Positions 12,735-15,813 of a stretch of DNA of 15,813 nt are shown in pieces; within the stretch, counting starts at the first letter, position 1; every line of letters starts with the position of its first letter. The notes below the pieces were generated by a model, which had not been told where the DNA came from, did not search any database, and saw nothing but the letters and a program-made list of their open reading frames with translations. The position numbers and the translations under genes were made by a program. The DNA is taken from the NCBI GenBank assembly GCA_030043545.1, contig JASHXM010000097.1, forward strand, positions 1-15,813, written 5' to 3'. This DNA is from Thermoplasmata archaeon. Its GTDB lineage: Archaea; Thermoplasmatota; Thermoplasmata; Lutacidiplasmatales; UBA184.

Positions 12735-13550
12735 ATGGAATCGATCGACGAGGCGAAGGAGCTCCCGCTCGAGCACTGGGTCTACGGCGCGAGCCCCGAG
12801 AAGGGGTACGGCATCAAGGCCGAGTCGGCCGGCCTGAACGGCCCGCTGTACATGCGCTACCTCGAGAACCACATGACGCCCGTTCGCGTCGAGAAGACGG
12901 CGAACGGGTCGACGGTCATCGACGCGCGGATGGTCCATCCGGCGCCGGTGAACGACGAGGTGCTCCTCTCGGTGCTGGGCCGGGGGGTGGCGGACGAGTA
13001 CAACCGGCCGACGATCGCGAACCACACCATCGTCCTGCCGGGCGCCGCGCTCCGCACGGGGCGCCTCACGCTCGTGGACGCGGAGGCGGCGGTGCTCGAC
13101 TTCGACCGCCGCAGCCCGAAGGCGAGCGGGCGGGTCGAACCGATCGTCGTGCCCCTCCGGCGGCCGGGCGAGGTCTCGGAGCCGGTCGGCGCGGGCCTCC
13201 GGCGCCTGATCACGAAGCCGGCGGTCGACACGCTCGCGAGCCGGATGCTGATGGACGCGCAGGCGCGGACGCTGATCCTCTGCCGGGGGAGCACCCACCA
13301 CTACCGGAACGAGCTCCTCTACAAGCTCACGGAGCTGTTCCACGCCGCCGGCGACCTCCCGCTGTTCGCCTCGATCAGCGATGCGCCGACCCTGAGCGCG
13401 ATGAACCACTTCCGTCTCGCGATCTCCTCCCGCGGAGTTCGCGCCGACGGAACCTGGACCTTGCTCGACGCCAGCATCGACCGCGTCGCGCTCCCGCCGG
13501 TGCGGGGACGCACCCCCGTCTACGCGCGGATCGCGGAGGCGTTCGTCTAG
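12735..13550 (+). CDS. Compact protein resembling GTPase-associated protein 1, N-terminal domain (GAP1-N)
   Basis: A 271-residue soluble protein. Residues 11-105 recall GAP1-N: a first strand with LEHWVYGASPEKGYGIKAES (12-31), and later GRGVADEYNRP with NHTIVLPGAAL (82-106), comparable to the 'D-x-x-GR...H-x-l-v' core of that domain. The second half (about 150-271) has a strand TLILCRGS with a helix RNELLYKLTELFHAAGD, and ends in beta-type segments. Known GAP1 proteins usually carry extra middle and C-terminal domains and are much longer, so this would be a reduced form. Its place between two GTPase-like genes is the main support. Role is inferred: a partner or regulator of the GTPases. If the similarity is spurious, it is an unrecognised family. 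Confidence 0.5.
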   Translation: MESIDEAKELPLEHWVYGASPEKGYGIKAESAGLNGPLYMRYLENHMTPVRVEKTANGSTVIDARMVHPAPVNDEVLLSVLGRGVADEYNRPTIANHTIVLPGAALRTGRLTLVDAEAAVLDFDRRSPKASGRVEPIVVPLRRPGEVSEPVGAGLRRLITKPAVDTLASRMLMDAQARTLILCRGSTHHYRNELLYKLTELFHAAGDLPLFASISDAPTLSAMNHFRLAISSRGVRADGTWTLLDASIDRVALPPVRGRTPVYARIAEAFV

Positions 13551-13582
13551 GGGCGCGGTCCCCCGCCGTCGCCCGACCGTTC

Positions 13583-13590
13583 GGAGGAGG
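13583..13590 (+). promoter_or_regulatory. Shine-Dalgarno site of the degenerate GTPase gene
   Basis: GGAGGAGG, 5 nt before the ATG at 13596, in the 45-nt gap after the GAP1-N-like gene. Confidence 0.7.
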
Positions 13591-13595
13591 CGCGG

Positions 13596-14525
13596 ATGAG
13601 CTCGGCCCTCGTCGTCGGCAGCCCCGGCTGCGGCATGACGACGTTCTTCGGCCTCCTCTACACCGCCGAGGTCCGGCTCGGGATCGAGGAGGCGGACACC
13701 GTCCGCTTCCACTTCGATCGTGAGTCGATCCGCCGGCTCGAGGCGATCTACGGCGAGCTCGGCTCCGGGCGATTCCCGGAGAGCGAGGTCGACTGGGGCC
13801 AGCATCCGCTCGCCTTCCTGCTCGGCGTTCGGCGCACGCCGCTGCGGCACCCCGCGCGCTCGGGCGAACCGAACTCGCTCGACTTCGATGCCCGGCGGGT
13901 GGAGGTCGGAGGACTCACCACCGAGGAGGCCGCGGAGCTCGCCGACCGCGACGCCCACCTGGACGAGATGTGCCGGCGGTTGCTCCGCAGCCCGATCGTC
14001 GTCGCGCTGGTCGATGCGACGACGTTGCCCGCGCCCGGCGTCCCGGCGAGCCCGAGGCTGGGTCGGGACGACCATCGGCTCGCCCGTACGTTCGAGCTCG
14101 CGATCGCCTACCTCTCCGCCGAGCGGGGCGGGCGGGTCCGCCGCCGCCTCTCTCCGATCTTCGTCCTCACGAAGTGCGACCGGCTCGCGCCGGTGGAACG
14201 CGCAGCGCTCCGGCTCGGCCCCACGGGGGCGTTTCCGGCGTCGGAGAAGGAGCGCGCCGCCTTTGGGGGAGCCGTCCTCGCCCGATGCTTCCCGAAGACC
14301 GAACGGGCGCTCGCCGCGGCGGGAGCCCGCGGGGTCTCGGTCGCCCCCGCGACCTGGTTCGTGAGCGAGCTCGGGATCGAGCCGGACGCTCCGGATCGGA
14401 TCCGGCGACGCTGGCGGGTCCCCGGGGGGGGCTGGGAGCCCGAGTATCCCTGGGAAGAGTACCGCGCCCTGCTCGGCCGGCTCGGCGTCCTCGCTCACCG
14501 GCTGCGCGAAGCGCCGGCTACCTAA
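13596..14525 (+). CDS. Degenerate GTPase paralogue with Walker A Lys replaced by Met
   Basis: A 309-residue paralogue of the protein at 11672. Shared blocks are G-x4-CG-x-TTFxGLLYxAxVxxG (8-29), GRFP (58-61), the strand IVVALVD (134-140) and a C-terminal EYPWEEYRALLGRL. The G1 loop reads GSPGCGMTT, with Met14 where catalytic Lys should be (ATG codon at 13635-13637). At the G3 position the partner's DVSGED aligns with RVEVGG, so the magnesium-linked Asp is gone. G4 is kept as TKCD (192-195), so guanine recognition may survive. It is therefore expected to bind nucleotide poorly and not hydrolyse it, acting as a structural or regulatory partner. It ends by overlapping the convergent gene by 3 nt. 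Confidence 0.78.
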   Translation: MSSALVVGSPGCGMTTFFGLLYTAEVRLGIEEADTVRFHFDRESIRRLEAIYGELGSGRFPESEVDWGQHPLAFLLGVRRTPLRHPARSGEPNSLDFDARRVEVGGLTTEEAAELADRDAHLDEMCRRLLRSPIVVALVDATTLPAPGVPASPRLGRDDHRLARTFELAIAYLSAERGGRVRRRLSPIFVLTKCDRLAPVERAALRLGPTGAFPASEKERAAFGGAVLARCFPKTERALAAAGARGVSVAPATWFVSELGIEPDAPDRIRRRWRVPGGGWEPEYPWEEYRALLGRLGVLAHRLREAPAT

Positions 14526-15813
14526 CTCGGCGCCGCGGCCCCCGGGCCCCGCTCGGCCCGGTACTGCGGGTTGGTCCCGTCGCCCGGCTCCCGCCGTACG
14601 ATCCACTCCCCGATCTGCCACGAGCCGTCGGTCGTCCCGACCGTCTCGCCGCCCGCCCACTCGACGAGCTCCGCTTCCAGGTACTCGTGGTCGGTCGCCA
14701 CGTCGGAGACGAACTGGCCCTTCTGGAGGAGCGCGACGAGCAGTGGGATGCCGGTCGGACGGCCCCGCCACCGTACCCCCAGGAACCCGCGACGGAATTC
14801 GGCGTCCTCGAGCACCAGCGAGCGGAACGCCTCGTACGCCGCCCGCCCCCGGAAGTCGCGCGGAGGAGGCGGGAGGCGGCGCCGTTCGCGCCGGTGCTCC
14901 TCGATCAGGCGCCGCCACGTGGCGGGACTGACGCGGTCGGCCTCCCAGACGGTCGCCCCGTCGAGGTCCTCTTCGCCCGCGGGACCGTCGGACGCAGGTC
15001 CGGGGCGGCCCGTACCGCGCCGCGCGACGCGGCTCGAGGCAAACGCGTACGCCAAGGCCGCTCCGGCGGCGGCCCCCGAGGGGGCCCGGATCACGACCTC
15101 GTCGCAATCGGGGTAGCGGTTCGGGTGGAGGACGACGAACGGCCCGCTCTCCGGCGAGCCGAACAGGGCGGCGAGCGCGTCGTTGACGGTCGCCACCTGC
15201 CGGCGCATCGCGAGCTCGCTCAGGTGGACGAGGGGGCAAGGGACGCCCGGCTCGCGCCGGCGCGCGCCGAGGTCGTCCAGGACCGCCTGAGCGACCTCGG
15301 CGAGGATCTGCTGGTGGGCGGTGCGGGAGGTCGCCTCCCGGTCCCTGCGGTCGCGGCGGAGGCCCTGGCGGAGCCGGGAGCCCACGGGCCCGGCCCTCGC
15401 GGCCTCGTCGCGCAGCGCGCGGAGCCGGTGGTTCACCCAGGGATGCAGCTTGCCGCCCGCCGTCCGGGAGTCGGCGAGGACCCCGGACCACCGGGCGGGG
15501 GCCTCGACCGTCCATCGCTCGGCGGTCGGGCTGGCACGGTACCACTCGAGCACGCGCTCGCGCAGGAAGGCGCCCGCGTTGAGCGGGTCGTCGGCCTCCT
15601 GCTTCACGCGGGCCATCAGCGTCGCCGCCCGCTCGGCAAGGGCGCGGAGCAGCTCGCCGTCGCCGGCGGCGACGCGCACGAGGCCCCCGAGCCGGAGCGC
15701 GTTGACCTCCTGCAGGTCGAAGCGGTCGGTCGGGTCGACGTCGAAGAACGCCCGGAGCTCCGGGGAGAGGATGGGCCCGCCGATGGTCCGCGGGGGAGCC
15801 GCTGGGGTCGCCG
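14522..15813 (-). CDS. Large unrecognised protein, 5' end missing
   Basis: 429 C-terminal residues are visible; the frame stays open to the right edge. The stretch before the GTG at 15679 (e.g. GGPILSPELRAFFDVDPTD) also looks genuinely coding, so the start lies outside the window. The visible part is mostly helical and Arg-rich, with no transmembrane helix. It contains a Rossmann-like or beta patch PFVVLHPNRYPDCDEVVIRAP, a low-complexity linker and a C-terminal beta-rich end (HEYLEAELVEWAGG, then GSWQIGEWIVRR). I do not recognise the family and see no catalytic motif. It converges on the degenerate GTPase gene with a 3-nt overlap, which suggests a stable association with the operon; whether it belongs to the same system is unknown. 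Confidence 0.7.
   Translation of the reverse strand, partial: ATPAAPPRTIGGPILSPELRAFFDVDPTDRFDLQEVNALRLGGLVRVAAGDGELLRALAERAATLMARVKQEADDPLNAGAFLRERVLEWYRASPTAERWTVEAPARWSGVLADSRTAGGKLHPWVNHRLRALRDEAARAGPVGSRLRQGLRRDRRDREATSRTAHQQILAEVAQAVLDDLGARRREPGVPCPLVHLSELAMRRQVATVNDALAALFGSPESGPFVVLHPNRYPDCDEVVIRAPSGAAAGAALAYAFASSRVARRGTGRPGPASDGPAGEEDLDGATVWEADRVSPATWRRLIEEHRRERRRLPPPPRDFRGRAAYEAFRSLVLEDAEFRRGFLGVRWRGRPTGIPLLVALLQKGQFVSDVATDHEYLEAELVEWAGGETVGTTDGSWQIGEWIVRREPGDGTNPQYRAERGPGAAAPS

Noticed and set aside
12714..15545. A 943-codon open frame on the minus strand across the GAP1-like and degenerate GTPase genes
   Set aside because: Its translation is dominated by Arg, Gly, Pro and Ala with no domain, and it lies antisense to genes with clear motifs and SD sites. 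Long antisense frames are expected at this GC content.
1..15813. tRNA, rRNA, CRISPR array, insertion sequence or attachment site
   Set aside because: Read for on both strands; no tRNA-like fold, direct repeat array, transposase motif or flanking repeats were seen. This was by eye, so a very degenerate element could be missed.

Overview
The window is a very GC-rich stretch, densely packed with genes on both strands. It most likely comes from an archaeon. The signs are TATA-like boxes about 22-30 nt upstream of many start codons (leaderless transcription), Shine-Dalgarno sites kept mainly for genes inside an operon, GTG/TTG starts, a two-finger C2H2 mini-protein, a PKD-domain membrane protein and a dodecin with the haloarchaeal-style Trp36. 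A GC-rich lineage such as a Thermoplasmatota-type soil or sediment archaeon would fit, but this is inference; there is no rRNA or other marker gene to settle it. No tRNA, rRNA, CRISPR array, transposase or insertion sequence was seen. No gene-free stretch exceeds 300 nt; the longest is 10440-10717.

Left part (1-9789), mostly single-gene units. A quinone-oxidoreductase-like MDR enzyme (minus, running off the left edge) is divergent from a small membrane-anchored protein. Next come a TMEM175-type potassium channel homologue whose start is puzzling, a convergent DUF4760-like membrane protein, a two-C2H2-finger protein, GTP cyclohydrolase II (RibA, riboflavin synthesis), a four-helix membrane protein, a GNAT acetyltransferase with a VOC/glyoxalase-fold protein, and threonine synthase. 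A membrane protein ending in an eight-cysteine FYVE-like zinc finger follows an FMN-dependent alpha-hydroxy-acid oxidase. That oxidase is divergent from a dodecin (flavin-binding protein), and a PKD-domain membrane protein comes next. RibA, the FMN oxidase and dodecin give this part a recurring flavin theme.

Right part (9894-15813), the most interesting region. A tail-anchored protein resembling LURP-one/tubby-C folds precedes the strongest promoter in the window (TATATATC at 10481-10488), which sits over a leader of about 215 nt. Behind it lies a tight four-gene operon: an SPFH/flotillin-like membrane scaffold; a P-loop GTPase-like protein with intact G1, G3-like and G4-like motifs; a compact protein resembling the N-terminal domain of GTPase-associated protein 1 (GAP1-N); and a paralogous GTPase whose Walker A lysine is methionine, with the G3 aspartate also lost. 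Gaps are 36, 43 and 45 nt, each with a Shine-Dalgarno site. A large unrecognised protein on the opposite strand overlaps the operon's end by 3 nt and runs off the right edge.

The active/degenerate GTPase pair plus a GAP1-like partner resembles the paired double-GTPase (DO-GTPase)/GAP1 conflict systems described by comparative genomics in bacteria. Here it appears as a minimal, probably archaeal version tied to a flotillin-like membrane platform. I infer a membrane-associated GTPase signalling or defence module. The assignment rests on motif reading, not on a database search.
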